Source: JACMLC01 sp963817025
GTDB taxonomy: Bacteria; Acidobacteriota; Blastocatellia; Pyrinomonadales; Pyrinomonadaceae
Reading direction: 5' to 3'
NCBI GenBank assembly: GCA_963817025.1
Contig: CAWFML010000005.1
Coordinates: 1,612,001-1,676,000 of the forward strand
Length of the DNA stretch: 64,000 nt
Shown here: positions 8,264-16,770 of the stretch, in pieces
How the letters are laid out: each line of letters opens with the position of its first letter
Numbering within the stretch: the stretch's first letter is position 1
Made by a program: the position numbers and the translations under genes
Notes under the pieces: generated by a model
The model's database searches: none
Told to the model about the DNA's origin: nothing
The model's input: only the letters and a program-made list of their open reading frames with translations

Positions 8264-9565
8264 TTACGCCGCTTTCTTGGCAGAAGCGGGCTGTTCGCGT
8301 ATCAGTTCCAGAGCTTTTTTGAGTTGCACATCTTCCGGCTGCTGTTTCGGTGAAGTCGCTTCCGGCGAGACTTCGCGCTTATCTGCGGGTTGATTCGGCT
8401 GTACCACAGCGTCATCATCATTGCCGGTCAAATCTTCCGGGTCAATCGTTTCGACGATCTCGGGACGCTCGACCTTGACGGAGGGCTTGACGCCGGAGTT
8501 TGCGCGGTCTGCGCCCAGAAAAGGCGTCCCGCTGGCCGAAGCCCATTTGACAGTCGTCAACAATAATCCATCGCCGTCACGAAGCGTGAAGAGTTGCTGC
8601 TCGGCTCCCGCGCCGAAGCTTTTTTCTCCGACAACTTCGCCGCGCTTGCGTTCAAGCAGAGCGGAGGCAACCACTTCTGCCGCGCCCGCCGTGCCGATGT
8701 CAATCAGGGCCACGACCGGCCCTTGAAAGACCGCATTCTTCTCTTCAGCCGTAAAAGTCTTCAGAGCCTTGCCCTCGCGCCCGATGGTCTGCGCGATCAC
8801 GCCTTCCTTGATGAAAAGGTTGGCGACGCTCACGGCTTCTGCCAGCGAACCACCGGCAACGCCCCTCAGGTCGAGCACGATTTTCTGCGCGCCCTGCTTC
8901 TGCAATTCCTGCACGCGCGCGCGCACATCGGCAGCCTCGCCCTCGGCCAGACTGTGTATGCGCAGGATGCCAACCTTGCCTGCTTCCATGCGTGTTTCGA
9001 CCGGCGGAGTCTTGGTCGCAGCGCGTTTGACTGTCAGTGTCAGCGGGCGCGTGTTGGCGCGCAGCACGCGCAGCTTAACTTCGCTGCCGCCCGGCCCGTT
9101 CAAGAGTTGGCGCGCATCGTAAAGCGAGATGTCGCGCGTCGCTTTGTTGTCTATATACTCTATGACATCGCCCGCACGCAGGTCAGCCTGTTCCGAGGGC
9201 GAGCCTTTGACAGGCGCAATGACGTACAGATAAGAAGAAACCTGTGAAAGCTCTGCGCCGATGCCTGCCTGATTATTTTTCGAGTTGTTGCCGTACTCAC
9301 GCACCTGTTCGGGCGTCAGGTAAGTGGAGTAAGGATCAAGGCCGTAGGCCAGACCGCGCAAAGCTCCTGCGCGCACCTTATCCATATTCGGCTCGTCAAC
9401 ATAATCGTTTTGAATATGCTGTAGCACGCTCTCGAAAATGCGTAACTGCGCGCCCGGATCGTTCGTCTGCTGCTGCGCGCTGGTAGGTATCCAACCGCCT
9501 ACCACTGCGTAGAGAGCAATCGTCGCGGATAAAACAACTAAAGCGAATTTTGTGCGAAAGGACAT
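8264..9565 (-). CDS. S41 (CtpA-like) peptidase homologue lacking the catalytic Ser-Lys pair
   Basis: Exported protein with the C-terminal processing peptidase layout. It has an N-terminal signal or anchor helix (FALVVLSATIALYAVVGGW), the N-terminal helical region (DEPNMDKVRAGALRGLAYGLDPYSTYLTPE), a PDZ domain (about residues 95-175; GIGAELSQ, VIAPVKGSPSEQADLRAGDVI) and the S41 domain (VGILRIHSLAEG, KIVLDLRGVAGGSLAEAVSVANLF). In active enzymes such as E. coli Prc (Ser430, Lys455) the dyad sits in SASASE and FGKG. Here the same alignment gives TAGAAE and FGAG, so Ser is Gly294 and Lys is Ala319, with the 25-residue spacing kept. It is probably a pseudopeptidase with a binding or regulatory role. 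The C-terminal tail of about 80 residues is charged and Gln/Pro-rich. Confidence 0.88.
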   Translation of the reverse strand: MSFRTKFALVVLSATIALYAVVGGWIPTSAQQQTNDPGAQLRIFESVLQHIQNDYVDEPNMDKVRAGALRGLAYGLDPYSTYLTPEQVREYGNNSKNNQAGIGAELSQVSSYLYVIAPVKGSPSEQADLRAGDVIEYIDNKATRDISLYDARQLLNGPGGSEVKLRVLRANTRPLTLTVKRAATKTPPVETRMEAGKVGILRIHSLAEGEAADVRARVQELQKQGAQKIVLDLRGVAGGSLAEAVSVANLFIKEGVIAQTIGREGKALKTFTAEEKNAVFQGPVVALIDIGTAGAAEVVASALLERKRGEVVGEKSFGAGAEQQLFTLRDGDGLLLTTVKWASASGTPFLGADRANSGVKPSVKVERPEIVETIDPEDLTGNDDDAVVQPNQPADKREVSPEATSPKQQPEDVQLKKALELIREQPASAKKAA

Positions 9566-9756
9566 CTAAAGACCTCTATAAAGGGTGCGCCGTCAAATTC
9601 CTGTAAGCATTCGCTGACGGCTTCAGGCGTGATGCTCAGGCTCTCATCATACAGTGGCGGCAAATAGCGTGCAAGCAATCGCTTTTTATCGCCCGATAAT
9701 TTTACAACTTGAATAAATCTCAAGCCCAGCAGTGTCTGGCAGGCAGCTTATGCCGC

Positions 9757-9785
9757 TTGACATGAATTGCCTGTCATTTCATACT
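9757..9785 (+). promoter_or_regulatory. Sigma-70-type promoter of ruvX-mltG with overlapping dyad
   Basis: A -35 TTGACA (9757-9762) and a -10 CATACT (9780-9785) are separated by 17 bases. Transcription would begin near 9792, about 19 bases before the ruvX start. The inverted repeat TGACA-N9-TGTCA (9758-9776) overlaps the -35 element and could be an operator. Confidence 0.5.
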
Positions 9786-9810
9786 CCGCCACACAGCTAT
9801 TAAATCCAAG

Positions 9811-10338
9811 TTGCCAAAGAAACACATTAACGAAAATCAGAATTCAGGCGAGACTGACAGCGTGCTCACAGGGCGCGTGCTGGCTCTGGATTTGGGCCAG
9901 AAGCGCGTCGGAGTCGCGGTTTCTGACGAGCTGCGTCTTTCCGTACGGCCTCTTCAATTCCTGCATCGCACCAACTGGAAACAACTGCTGCGCGAAGTCT
10001 CAAATATTCTCAAGCAGTTTGACGCTCAAGCCCTCGTGATTGGTTTGCCGCTCATGCTCGACGGAAAAGAAGGAGATGCAGCAGTGGAGGCCAAAAGGCT
10101 CGCGCGCAACTTTCAACTCTCGCTGGACATCCCTGTCTATTTGCAGGACGAGCGATTGACTTCTCATGAAGCGGAAGCTGTTTTGCGTTCATCCATGCAC
10201 GACAGGAAACAGATTCGCGCGCTGGTTGACAGCGAATCGGCTGCGATTATCCTGCGCGATTTTATTGCAGGCGCACCGGATAATCTTGAAGAAGCATCTC
10301 AAACGATAGCTGAACAAAATCATCAAGCGGAAAACTGA
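9811..10338 (+). CDS. ruvX: Putative pre-16S rRNA nuclease / Holliday junction resolvase homologue (YqgF)
   Basis: RNase H-fold nuclease thought to mature the 5' end of 16S rRNA and historically called a Holliday resolvase. Conserved motifs are ALDLGQKRVGVAVSDE (first catalytic Asp), LVIGLPLMLDG, YLQDERLTSHEAE (Glu) and VDSESAAIILRDFI (last catalytic Asp). The TTG at 9811 gives 175 residues. The first 20 residues before the core are not conserved, so a GTG about 50 bases further in is possible. mltG follows 22 bases downstream, a very common pairing in bacteria that supports the call. Confidence 0.92.
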   Translation: MPKKHINENQNSGETDSVLTGRVLALDLGQKRVGVAVSDELRLSVRPLQFLHRTNWKQLLREVSNILKQFDAQALVIGLPLMLDGKEGDAAVEAKRLARNFQLSLDIPVYLQDERLTSHEAEAVLRSSMHDRKQIRALVDSESAAIILRDFIAGAPDNLEEASQTIAEQNHQAEN

Positions 10339-10360
10339 CACGAAACTAAAATTCTTGAGC

Positions 10361-11458
10361 ATGAAACTTTTACGTCTGGCGCTTATCTTTATCTTCCTGC
10401 TCCTGATAGGGGCTGCCGTTTCCGGCTACTGGGCCTACAGAGAGCTACACACGCGCCGCGCGCACACCAGAGCGGCAGAATATATAGAAATCCCGCGCGG
10501 CTCTTCCCCGACAGAGATTGTCGCCAAATTAAAATCCTCCGGCGTTATCGGACGCGAATGGCCGCTGCTGTTTTATATGAAATGGAGCGGCGTAGGCTCG
10601 CGCCTCAAAGCTGGCGACTATCGCTTTCAAACTCCAATTTCTCCACTGGAAGTGTTGAGCAAGCTCGAAGAGGGCGAAGAGCGTTTGAAGAAATTTACGG
10701 TTATAGAGGGGTGGACGCGCTGGGACATTGCGGAAGCGTTGGCTCGCATTCCTGAGTTGAAGTTGCGGGACAAGGAAGAAGCTCTCGCTTTGATGAATGG
10801 GACAAGCTCAATCAGCGATCTTGACCCGCGTGCGGAGAACCTGGAAGGCTATCTCTATCCGGACACATATAGTTTTCCGTTTGAGACGACGGCCAAAGAG
10901 ATGGTCGCGGCGATGGTCAAACGTTTTCGACATGAATGGAAACCGGAATGGACGGAGCGTGCGCGCGAATTAAAGATGACTCCGCGCCAGATCGTCACGA
11001 TTGCCGCGCTCATCGAAACCGAAGCCAAGCTGGCGGAGGAGCGTCCGGTCATCGCTTCAGTCATCTACAACCGCCTGAAAATAAACATGCCGCTCGGCAT
11101 AGATTCGTCAATCATCTACGCCTCAAAGCTGGCCGGGAAATGGAGAGACGACGGCAAAGTTTACAAGAGCGATATAGAAAGAAACACGCCCTACAACATC
11201 AGAATTCACACAGGGCTTCCCCCCGGCCCAATCGCCTCGCCCAGCGCAAGCTCGCTTCAAGCTGCGCTTTTTCCGTCAAGCACGGATTATCTTTATTACG
11301 TGCGCGAGCCGTCGCGCAATGACGGAGCGCACAACTTCTATCGTGACTCAAGTGATTTTAGTCGCGGCGTAGAAGCTCTGCGACAGTGGGAGCGCGAGCG
11401 TGATGCCAGAGAAGCCGCAACTAAATCACAGGCCAATCAAAACGCCTCTGTTCCGTAG
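10361..11458 (+). CDS. mltG: Endolytic transglycosylase MltG
   Basis: Inner-membrane lytic transglycosylase that cleaves nascent glycan strands and so ends peptidoglycan polymerisation. It has a single N-terminal helix (LLRLALIFIFLLLIGAAVSGYWAY), a LysM-like domain (about residues 50-115; YIEIPRGSSPTEIVAKLKSSGVI) and the YceG catalytic domain. The catalytic region is AALIETEAKLAEERPVIASV with the key Glu, then IYNRLKINMPLGIDSSIIYA and NTPYNIRIHTGLPPGPIASP. The ATG at 10361 is preferred over the TTG at 10355. Length of 365 residues is typical. Confidence 0.95.
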   Translation: MKLLRLALIFIFLLLIGAAVSGYWAYRELHTRRAHTRAAEYIEIPRGSSPTEIVAKLKSSGVIGREWPLLFYMKWSGVGSRLKAGDYRFQTPISPLEVLSKLEEGEERLKKFTVIEGWTRWDIAEALARIPELKLRDKEEALALMNGTSSISDLDPRAENLEGYLYPDTYSFPFETTAKEMVAAMVKRFRHEWKPEWTERARELKMTPRQIVTIAALIETEAKLAEERPVIASVIYNRLKINMPLGIDSSIIYASKLAGKWRDDGKVYKSDIERNTPYNIRIHTGLPPGPIASPSASSLQAALFPSSTDYLYYVREPSRNDGAHNFYRDSSDFSRGVEALRQWERERDAREAATKSQANQNASVP

Positions 11459-11602
11459 CTGCGCTTTGATGCCGTGCATTTGAATTTCTCATCAATCTTT
11501 TTTGACTACTTACTTGTATTTGCAAGGCTCTTACACTATGCTCGACATAGAATCCCCTATCTGTGGCCGGCAAGATTTTCGTTTATTGACGGAGAAGAAA
11601 GT

Positions 11603-12253
11603 TTGAGGGTTACGAAAGTGAAAAGAATCATCACGATCTCTTTAATCTTAATCGGAACGGCGGCGGGCGTTTACGCACAGGGCAAAGGGGTTGACCCGCA
11701 GAATGTTCGGATACGCGATACAGGCAGCGACCGTGCGCCCGCTAACAACGGCGGGAAACAGGATACCGGCGCAGGGCCGGGCATCAATTTCGGTAAAGGA
11801 CGCTCGCCAGAGGCTACGCTAATTGCTAATCCATATCGCTTCACGACGCGCCGCGATATGATTATTCAAGCCGTCAATGAATTGATACGCGACCGTGGCC
11901 TGATTCTTGACGAAGCCGTTTCCAAGCCCGACGAGGGCATTCTGGTCACTCAGCCCTATACTTTTTCCAAAGGCGCTGTGGTTTCTCCGACAGAGTTAAA
12001 TCGTTACACGGATTTGCCGCCCGCGACCGCGCGCGGCTGGACGCGTGGACGCTATACTTTGATTATAGAGGTGCAGCAGATTGACGGCGTCAGCGCAAAC
12101 ATCGGCGTGACGGCGAAGATTGAAGGGCGCACAGACGGGGCCACAGGCGGAGAGTGGGTTACTCTTCCCAGTATCGGAGTCGCCGAGCAGGAATTTTTGG
12201 GCGCTTTGATCGAGAAGGTGACGGGCGCGCCTCCTCCCGGCACTGTTCAATAG
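11603..12253 (+). CDS. Secreted hypothetical protein
   Basis: No family recognised. The chosen TTG at 11603 has GGAG (11591-11594) at good spacing, and a GTG at 11618 is a close alternative. A signal peptide (KRIITISLILIGTAAGVYAQ) ends at a plausible Ala-x-Ala-type site, followed by a Gly/Asp-rich low-complexity linker of about 40 residues. A compact domain follows (NPYRFTTRRDMIIQAVNELIRDRGLILDEAV and VTQPYTFSKGAVVSPTELNRY) with alternating beta-like stretches (RYTLIIEVQQIDGVSANIGVTAKIEGR) to the end. The longer open frame from 11474 has no ribosome binding site. It may belong to the outer-membrane lipoprotein-like proteins, but this is only an impression. Confidence 0.7.
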   Translation: MRVTKVKRIITISLILIGTAAGVYAQGKGVDPQNVRIRDTGSDRAPANNGGKQDTGAGPGINFGKGRSPEATLIANPYRFTTRRDMIIQAVNELIRDRGLILDEAVSKPDEGILVTQPYTFSKGAVVSPTELNRYTDLPPATARGWTRGRYTLIIEVQQIDGVSANIGVTAKIEGRTDGATGGEWVTLPSIGVAEQEFLGALIEKVTGAPPPGTVQ

Positions 12254-12366
12254 ACAAAGAGATGATTCACGGCAGGGCTTTTCGTCAACTACGTGGCAGG
12301 AATATGCCCTGCTTTTCCAAGAGCTTAGGGCTGTCCGCCTCATAAACGTCTTGAAGCAATAAAGCG

Positions 12367-13005
12367 ATGGATCTTGATTTAAATAACCCCTCAAATGAAG
12401 TGAAAAGTCTGGGAGGCGAGAAGGACAAATCCTTTCTCACGCGGGGCATCGCCATCCTCTTCGCTCTGGGCCTGACAGCGGCCCTTTTGATTGGTTATAT
12501 GCTCTTGCGCCGCCGCCATGCCGAACGTCTGCACAGAGAGCAAGCGGCTCAAACTCAACCGGATAAGCCCGCCCCTGTGCCTCTGCTTCAACTTTTTATG
12601 GACGACGCCATGATCAAAGGCTCGCAGGCTGTGCTGGGCGGGACAGTGCAAAATATTTCGAAGGAGAAGCAGACAGGGCTGCTAATCGAGCTTGAGTTAA
12701 AGCGTAGAAAAGACGGAGTCGCTGAAGTGCGTTCCGTCCATTTAGAACCGCGCGAGCTTGAGCCTGAGGCGCAGGGTCGCTACTCTTTAACGGTTCCCTC
12801 AGGCATGTACAGAGAATCTCGCGTCCTGCACATCAAAAGCGATAAACATCCAGGCGAGATTGCTTTCAAGACTTCGCCCGGCGCGCAGCGTCCTCCGGAG
12901 CGCCTTCCGCAGACGGGCAAGACTATTATCGTCAAGCCTTCTCCAAGTCGCGGGAAGGGCGAAGAGTTTATCAACACGCCTGATAATCCCGTCAGAGTTC
13001 CCTGA
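12367..13005 (+). CDS. Membrane-anchored hypothetical protein
   Basis: No family recognised with confidence. A charged N-terminus is followed by one transmembrane helix (ILFALGLTAALLIGYMLL, about residues 31-48) and an RRRH cluster, placing the C-terminal part outside by the positive-inside rule. That part resembles a single beta-sandwich (AVLGGTVQNISKEKQTGLLIELELKRR) of the kind seen in FxLYD/DUF2393-like proteins, ending in a Pro/Lys-rich tail. No clear Shine-Dalgarno sequence precedes the ATG. It sits between the secreted protein at 11603 and repeat copy 2. Confidence 0.65.
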   Translation: MDLDLNNPSNEVKSLGGEKDKSFLTRGIAILFALGLTAALLIGYMLLRRRHAERLHREQAAQTQPDKPAPVPLLQLFMDDAMIKGSQAVLGGTVQNISKEKQTGLLIELELKRRKDGVAEVRSVHLEPRELEPEAQGRYSLTVPSGMYRESRVLHIKSDKHPGEIAFKTSPGAQRPPERLPQTGKTIIVKPSPSRGKGEEFINTPDNPVRVP

Positions 13006-13027
13006 TAGCGTTTTCAAAAGACAATTT

Positions 13028-13080
13028 TCACGCAAAGGCGCAAAGAAAACATGTAAGTTTTTCTTTGCGCCTTTGCGTGA
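13028..13080. repeat. TTTGCGCC-word palindrome, copy 2 (perfect 22-bp arms)
   Basis: Bases 13028-13049 pair perfectly with 13059-13080 around a 9-base loop. The arm reads TCACGCAAAGGCGCAAAG and then AAAA, so the outer CACGC/GCGTG pair replaces the CCCGC/GCGGG of other copies on both sides. It lies between convergent genes and could also end transcription. Confidence 0.9.
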
Positions 13081-13216
13081 GATGAATCGCTTTCACTTGA
13101 AACCCGCTCTACATCTACCTTCAGGTAAAACTTTAGAAGTCGGCAAGGCGACATTGTTTAGGGTTATCCTTTAACCCCGGCGGCTTATTTTCTCTAATGA
13201 AATGACTTATGCTGTC

Positions 13217-13900
13217 TCACTCTTGTGACGATGTGATTGCGGAAAGGCTTTTCAGAAGAACCGGATGAGCTTCTATTTCGTTCGGGTGTGAGACATAGAT
13301 GAGGTCTTCGAGTCTCTGACGCAGTTGACCGATCTCTTTTTGAAGGACGGCTTTCTGTTCGGGCGTGCCACGGTCATTGAAGATGACCAGATCGGCTGCG
13401 GCGATTAGACGTTCAGCAGAAGGCTTCCAGATTTTGCGGCTCACAGTCGGGTCAACGACCATCAGCGTCAGCGCGGGCCGGATATGTTCTGTCAGCGTGT
13501 TGCTCTCTATCACAGCGCACACGGCCTGCGCCAGATGGCCGGACGTGGCCTGCCACGCCTGTTTGATTGTGACATCGCGTGTGATGATCCAGAGGACAGG
13601 GCGACCGCCTGCATTTGAGAGACGCGCAGTATCCGTGCCGGGCTGTTTGATGATGGAATCGCTGGTGATGATTTGAAAGTCGCCGCCGAGCGATGAGCAG
13701 ACGTTGCAGCCCTTGCCTCCATGCGGGCATCCGCGCTCGCCGTGCGTCACAGTTATTTTGGCCGCTGCGGTCGGACGCTCCTGCGCCATCATGCGCGTGA
13801 CGACTTCTGCAACGGAAGTCTTCCCTGCTCCCGAAGAGACTCCGGCAACGATGATTGCGCAGAGTCTCGCCTGATTCGGTTTGCTGGTTTCTAAATCCAC
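13217..13900 (-). CDS. MobB-like P-loop protein with a Cys cluster
   Basis: A cytoplasmic P-loop protein of 227 residues. Walker A is GVSSGAGKTSVAE (about residues 20-32). After it comes KITVTHGERGCPHGGKGCNVC, a possible metal site of four Cys and His residues, then DSIIKQPGTDTARLSNAGGRPVLWIITRD. The last segment resembles the PGKDTxRxxxAGA stretch of MobB, which binds the molybdopterin cofactor. A later VVDPTVSRKIWKPSAE and ADLVIFNDRGTPEQ fits a G4-like nucleotide-binding end. No molybdenum cofactor genes are nearby, so a MobB function is not established. An ATP- or GTP-dependent metallo-chaperone is an alternative. Confidence 0.7.
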   Translation of the reverse strand: MDLETSKPNQARLCAIIVAGVSSGAGKTSVAEVVTRMMAQERPTAAAKITVTHGERGCPHGGKGCNVCSSLGGDFQIITSDSIIKQPGTDTARLSNAGGRPVLWIITRDVTIKQAWQATSGHLAQAVCAVIESNTLTEHIRPALTLMVVDPTVSRKIWKPSAERLIAAADLVIFNDRGTPEQKAVLQKEIGQLRQRLEDLIYVSHPNEIEAHPVLLKSLSAITSSQE

Positions 13901-14052
13901 TAAAAAGTCTCCCAGACAACCTTTCTTAAAAGGCTCGCCTCACAGCATTGAGCTTGATACTCATCTCTTAAATTCCGTTAAAATCTATTTCGCACAGAAA
14001 GTTAACGGACGGTTCCCAATTTACTTTACAATGTTCGACAAGGGATAGGCTA

Positions 14053-14571
14053 ATGTCTCGACGCATATTTTTCCTGCTCATTCTATTCGTTTCATGTACG
14101 GGCGCGGCGAGTGCGCAAATAAATCGTAACGCGCCGGACCCGAGCGCTGAAGAGAGCAAGACTCTCGAAGAGATGCGTGTCCGTTGGGAGATCAAGTATG
14201 CCGAAAAGGAGCGGCTTGAAAATCTTGACAGGGCGCGCGAAGCGGCACAGCTCGGCTCGGAGCTTTATAAAACCTTCTCCAGTAGCAAGACTTTTAGCCC
14301 GATTGAGAAAAAGAAGCTTGACCGGATGGAAAAAGTGACGCGCAAGATTCGCAATCAGGCTGGAGGGTCAGACGGCGATGTAGTGATCGAGAATATGCCG
14401 AATCAGACCGAACCCGCGCTCAAGCGTCTGGCAGAGATCGCTGATGAAATGCGTAAGGCTGTGGAGAAAACGCCGCGTCAGGTTGTCTCGGCCTCTGTTA
14501 TCGAAAGAGCCAACGAAGTGCTCGAAATCATCCGTTATGTGCGCGGCTTTACACGCTCGACTTCTAATTAA
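14053..14571 (+). CDS. Secreted hypothetical protein, helical
   Basis: No family recognised. A clear signal peptide (RIFFLLILFVSCTGAASAQ) is followed by about 150 residues that are highly charged and likely helical (EEMRVRWEIKYAEKERLENLDRAREAAQLG and IEKKKLDRMEKVTRKIR). It is followed 9 bases downstream by the VWFA protein gene, which suggests a shared transcript and a shared extracytoplasmic location. An AT-rich stretch with TACAAT near 14028 may be its promoter, but no good -35 is seen. Confidence 0.75.
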   Translation: MSRRIFFLLILFVSCTGAASAQINRNAPDPSAEESKTLEEMRVRWEIKYAEKERLENLDRAREAAQLGSELYKTFSSSKTFSPIEKKKLDRMEKVTRKIRNQAGGSDGDVVIENMPNQTEPALKRLAEIADEMRKAVEKTPRQVVSASVIERANEVLEIIRYVRGFTRSTSN

Positions 14572-14580
14572 AATCAAGAC

Positions 14581-15525
14581 ATGGCGCATCTCAAAACACA
14601 GTGCTCCGGTTATCGAATCAATAAGTTTTCAATCCTTTCCGCTTGCTCCATTCTGCTAGCCTTCCTCTTCGCCAGCCACATCACGACGCAAGCACAACAG
14701 GATGACGAGGTCGTGCGTGTCAACACGGATTTGGTCGTGCTGAACGTGACTGTCGTTGATGGTGTTGGAAAGTTTGTGCGCGGGTTGCGCGCGGGGGATT
14801 TCAAGCTCTTTGTGGATGGAAAAGAGCAGCCCGTTTCAAACTTCACCAAAGAGGAAACGCCTTTTGCCGCAGCGATGCTGCTGGACACTTCCGGCAGCAT
14901 GGAGCAGCGTATGATGCTGGCGCGCTCCGCAGCCATACGCTTTCTGGAAAATCTGCGTGAAGATGATGTGTCGGCTGTTTATCGTTTCGATTCCGAGATT
15001 ATTCAGGTTCAGGAGTTTTCGTCGAGCCGCGATCTGGCTGACTTTGCCTACGGCCTGCGCGCCAAAGGGATGACGGCCCTGAATGACGCTATCTTAAAAG
15101 CGGCGGGCGACCTCAGCCAGCGCGGTGAAAATCGCCGGGCCATAGTGGTCATCTCCGACGGCGCGGATACCAAGAGCGCTGCTTCGGCAGACAAGGCTCT
15201 GGAATCCGCTCTGGCCGTCAACGCGACGATTTATGCGGTTGATATGTCCTCGACGGAAGGCGCGACGAGTCGCAATCTGGCTAATGCTGCGGTGCTGCGG
15301 AATTTCGCCAGCAAGAGCGGTGGCCGCTATGTGGCTTCTCCGGGCGGGCAGAGCATGCGCGACGCTTTTGTAGAGATTGCGGAAGAGTTGAGCAATCAAT
15401 ACACCATCGCTTTCACGCCGCCTGAGAGCGCGCGAGATGGCCGCTGGCACAAGCTTGAGGTCAAACTTGCGCGTCCGGATGCTGTCGTTCGCACACGTAA
15501 GGGCTATCACGCTCCGAAGAGATAG
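14581..15525 (+). CDS. Secreted VWFA-domain protein (acidobacterial VWFA family)
   Basis: Exported von Willebrand factor A domain protein of 314 residues. A signal peptide (ILLAFLFASHITTQAQ) precedes the family-specific lead-in VVRVNTDLVVLNVTVVDGVGKFVRGLRAGDFKLFVDGKEQ. The VWA domain starts with the metal-ion-dependent adhesion site AMLLDTSGSM (about residues 97-106), a Thr in KGMTALNDAI and VVISDGAD, so all MIDAS elements are intact. This architecture is very common in Acidobacteria (the VWFA-related family TIGR03436). The role is probably metal-dependent protein binding at the surface; its partner is unknown. Confidence 0.9.
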   Translation: MAHLKTQCSGYRINKFSILSACSILLAFLFASHITTQAQQDDEVVRVNTDLVVLNVTVVDGVGKFVRGLRAGDFKLFVDGKEQPVSNFTKEETPFAAAMLLDTSGSMEQRMMLARSAAIRFLENLREDDVSAVYRFDSEIIQVQEFSSSRDLADFAYGLRAKGMTALNDAILKAAGDLSQRGENRRAIVVISDGADTKSAASADKALESALAVNATIYAVDMSSTEGATSRNLANAAVLRNFASKSGGRYVASPGGQSMRDAFVEIAEELSNQYTIAFTPPESARDGRWHKLEVKLARPDAVVRTRKGYHAPKR

Positions 15526-15544
15526 TTTGAAGGGTGATTGTCCC

Positions 15545-16681
15545 TCACAGGCTGGTCTGGTTGCGCGCTTTGTCTAGGTGGCGTTCGATGGCGAGTGCTA
15601 TCAGGCGATCTATAATCTGCGGAAAAGATTTTCCAGAAGCTTCCCACATCTTCGGATAGCCGGAGACATCCGTTAAGCCCGGCATCGTATTCAATTCGTT
15701 GATGAGCAGCTCATTTGTGTCGCGGCGCAGGAAAAAGTCCACGCGCGCCAGACCTGAGCCGTCCACAGCTTTGAATGCCCGCGTCGCCATCCCTTGAATT
15801 TTTTTGATGAGCGATTTTGAAAGCGGCGCGGGGACAACGAATTCCACATGCCCCGTGCTCGAATATTTTTCCGTGTAATCGAGAAATCTGGCGGCCTCGT
15901 CGTAGACCATATATTCACCCGGAAGGCTTGCTTCCGGCTCGTCATTGCCGAGCACGGCGCACTCGATTTCCCTCGCATCAAGCCCCTCTTCGACCACCAC
16001 TTTTCTGTCATAACGCGCCGCCAGCTCGATAGCTTTTTCAAGCGCGGCTTTGTCCGTAGCTTTTGAGACGCCGACCGATGAGCCTAGATTCGCGGGCTTG
16101 ACGAAGCAGGGAAAGCCTAACTCTTTTTTGACGCGCCGCAGGACGGCTGCGGGATCACGTTCCCAATCGCTGCGCAGAAACCATATATACTTGCACAACG
16201 GCAGCCCTGCATCTCTGAACAGAGATTTCATAGCCACTTTATCCATCCCGCAGGATGAAGCGAGCACGCCGCAGCCGACATACGGAATTCCAGCCATGTC
16301 CAGCAACCCTTGTATCGTCCCGTCTTCGCCATAGGTTCCATGCAGGGCCGGGAACACCACATCGAGCGGCTGCGTCACGCCGGTTTCGTTAACAGATTCA
16401 AGCGCGACGAGGCCGCTGTGCGAAGGGTCTCCGATGATGGCTACGTCCTGACTCGTATTGCTCATGATTTTACCGGGCACTAAACGCTTCGTCTCTTCCG
16501 GCAACATGGCAGCGGCCTGTGCAGGCCCGATCCATTTCCCTTCCTTCGTGATGGCAACCGGCACGACATCATACTTTTCCCTATCAATCGCTTCGATAAT
16601 AGAGCGCGCAGACCTCAACGAAATCTCGTGCTCGCCGGAACGCCCGCCATAGACCACACCCACGCGAATTTTCTTTGCCAT
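15545..16681 (-). CDS. ddl: D-alanine--D-alanine ligase
   Basis: ATP-grasp ligase that makes the D-Ala-D-Ala dipeptide for peptidoglycan. Motifs are VVYGGRSGEHEISLRSA, FPALHGTYGEDGTIQGLLD, VGCGVLASSCGMDKVAMK, FPCFVKPANLGSSVGVSKA, EEGLDAREIECAVLG and the C-terminal ARVDFFLRRD and INELNTMPGLTDVSGYPKMWEASG. Length of 378 residues fits DdlA-type enzymes. The ATG at 16681 (MAKKIRVGVV) is chosen; the frame extends five codons further to a TTG without similarity. It stands alone, flanked by a palindrome at 16697. Confidence 0.96.
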   Translation of the reverse strand: MAKKIRVGVVYGGRSGEHEISLRSARSIIEAIDREKYDVVPVAITKEGKWIGPAQAAAMLPEETKRLVPGKIMSNTSQDVAIIGDPSHSGLVALESVNETGVTQPLDVVFPALHGTYGEDGTIQGLLDMAGIPYVGCGVLASSCGMDKVAMKSLFRDAGLPLCKYIWFLRSDWERDPAAVLRRVKKELGFPCFVKPANLGSSVGVSKATDKAALEKAIELAARYDRKVVVEEGLDAREIECAVLGNDEPEASLPGEYMVYDEAARFLDYTEKYSSTGHVEFVVPAPLSKSLIKKIQGMATRAFKAVDGSGLARVDFFLRRDTNELLINELNTMPGLTDVSGYPKMWEASGKSFPQIIDRLIALAIERHLDKARNQTSL

Positions 16682-16696
16682 AATATGTTCAATAAT

Positions 16697-16760
16697 CAAA
16701 GTTTAAGGCTCAAAGCTCAAACTTGGTCTTCAACCTTGAACTTTGAACCTTAAAGCTTTG
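16697..16760. repeat. Palindrome of CAAAGTTTAAGG-type words
   Basis: The left side (CAAAGTTTAAGGCTCAAAG) and the right side (TTGAACTTTGAACCTTAAAG) are imperfect reverse complements made of short AT-rich words. It occupies the space between the ddl and arginase genes. It differs in sequence from the TTTGCGCC family but has the same build. Confidence 0.75.
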
Positions 16761-16770
16761 CATCTCTTTC

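Noticed and set aside
9538..9723. 61-codon frame upstream of and overlapping the S41-like gene
   Set aside because: The start is a TTG without a ribosome binding site, and the frame has no known similarity. A leader peptide is possible but not supported.
11474..11602. N-terminal extension of the secreted protein at 11603 (open frame from 11474)
   Set aside because: No ribosome binding site, and the signal peptide would be internal. GGAG at 11591 fits the TTG at 11603.
13028..13080. Treating the repeat at 13028 as a standard intrinsic terminator
   Set aside because: The stem is strong but no U-run follows on either strand, and the same sequence recurs at twelve other places. It may affect transcript ends but is classed as repeat.
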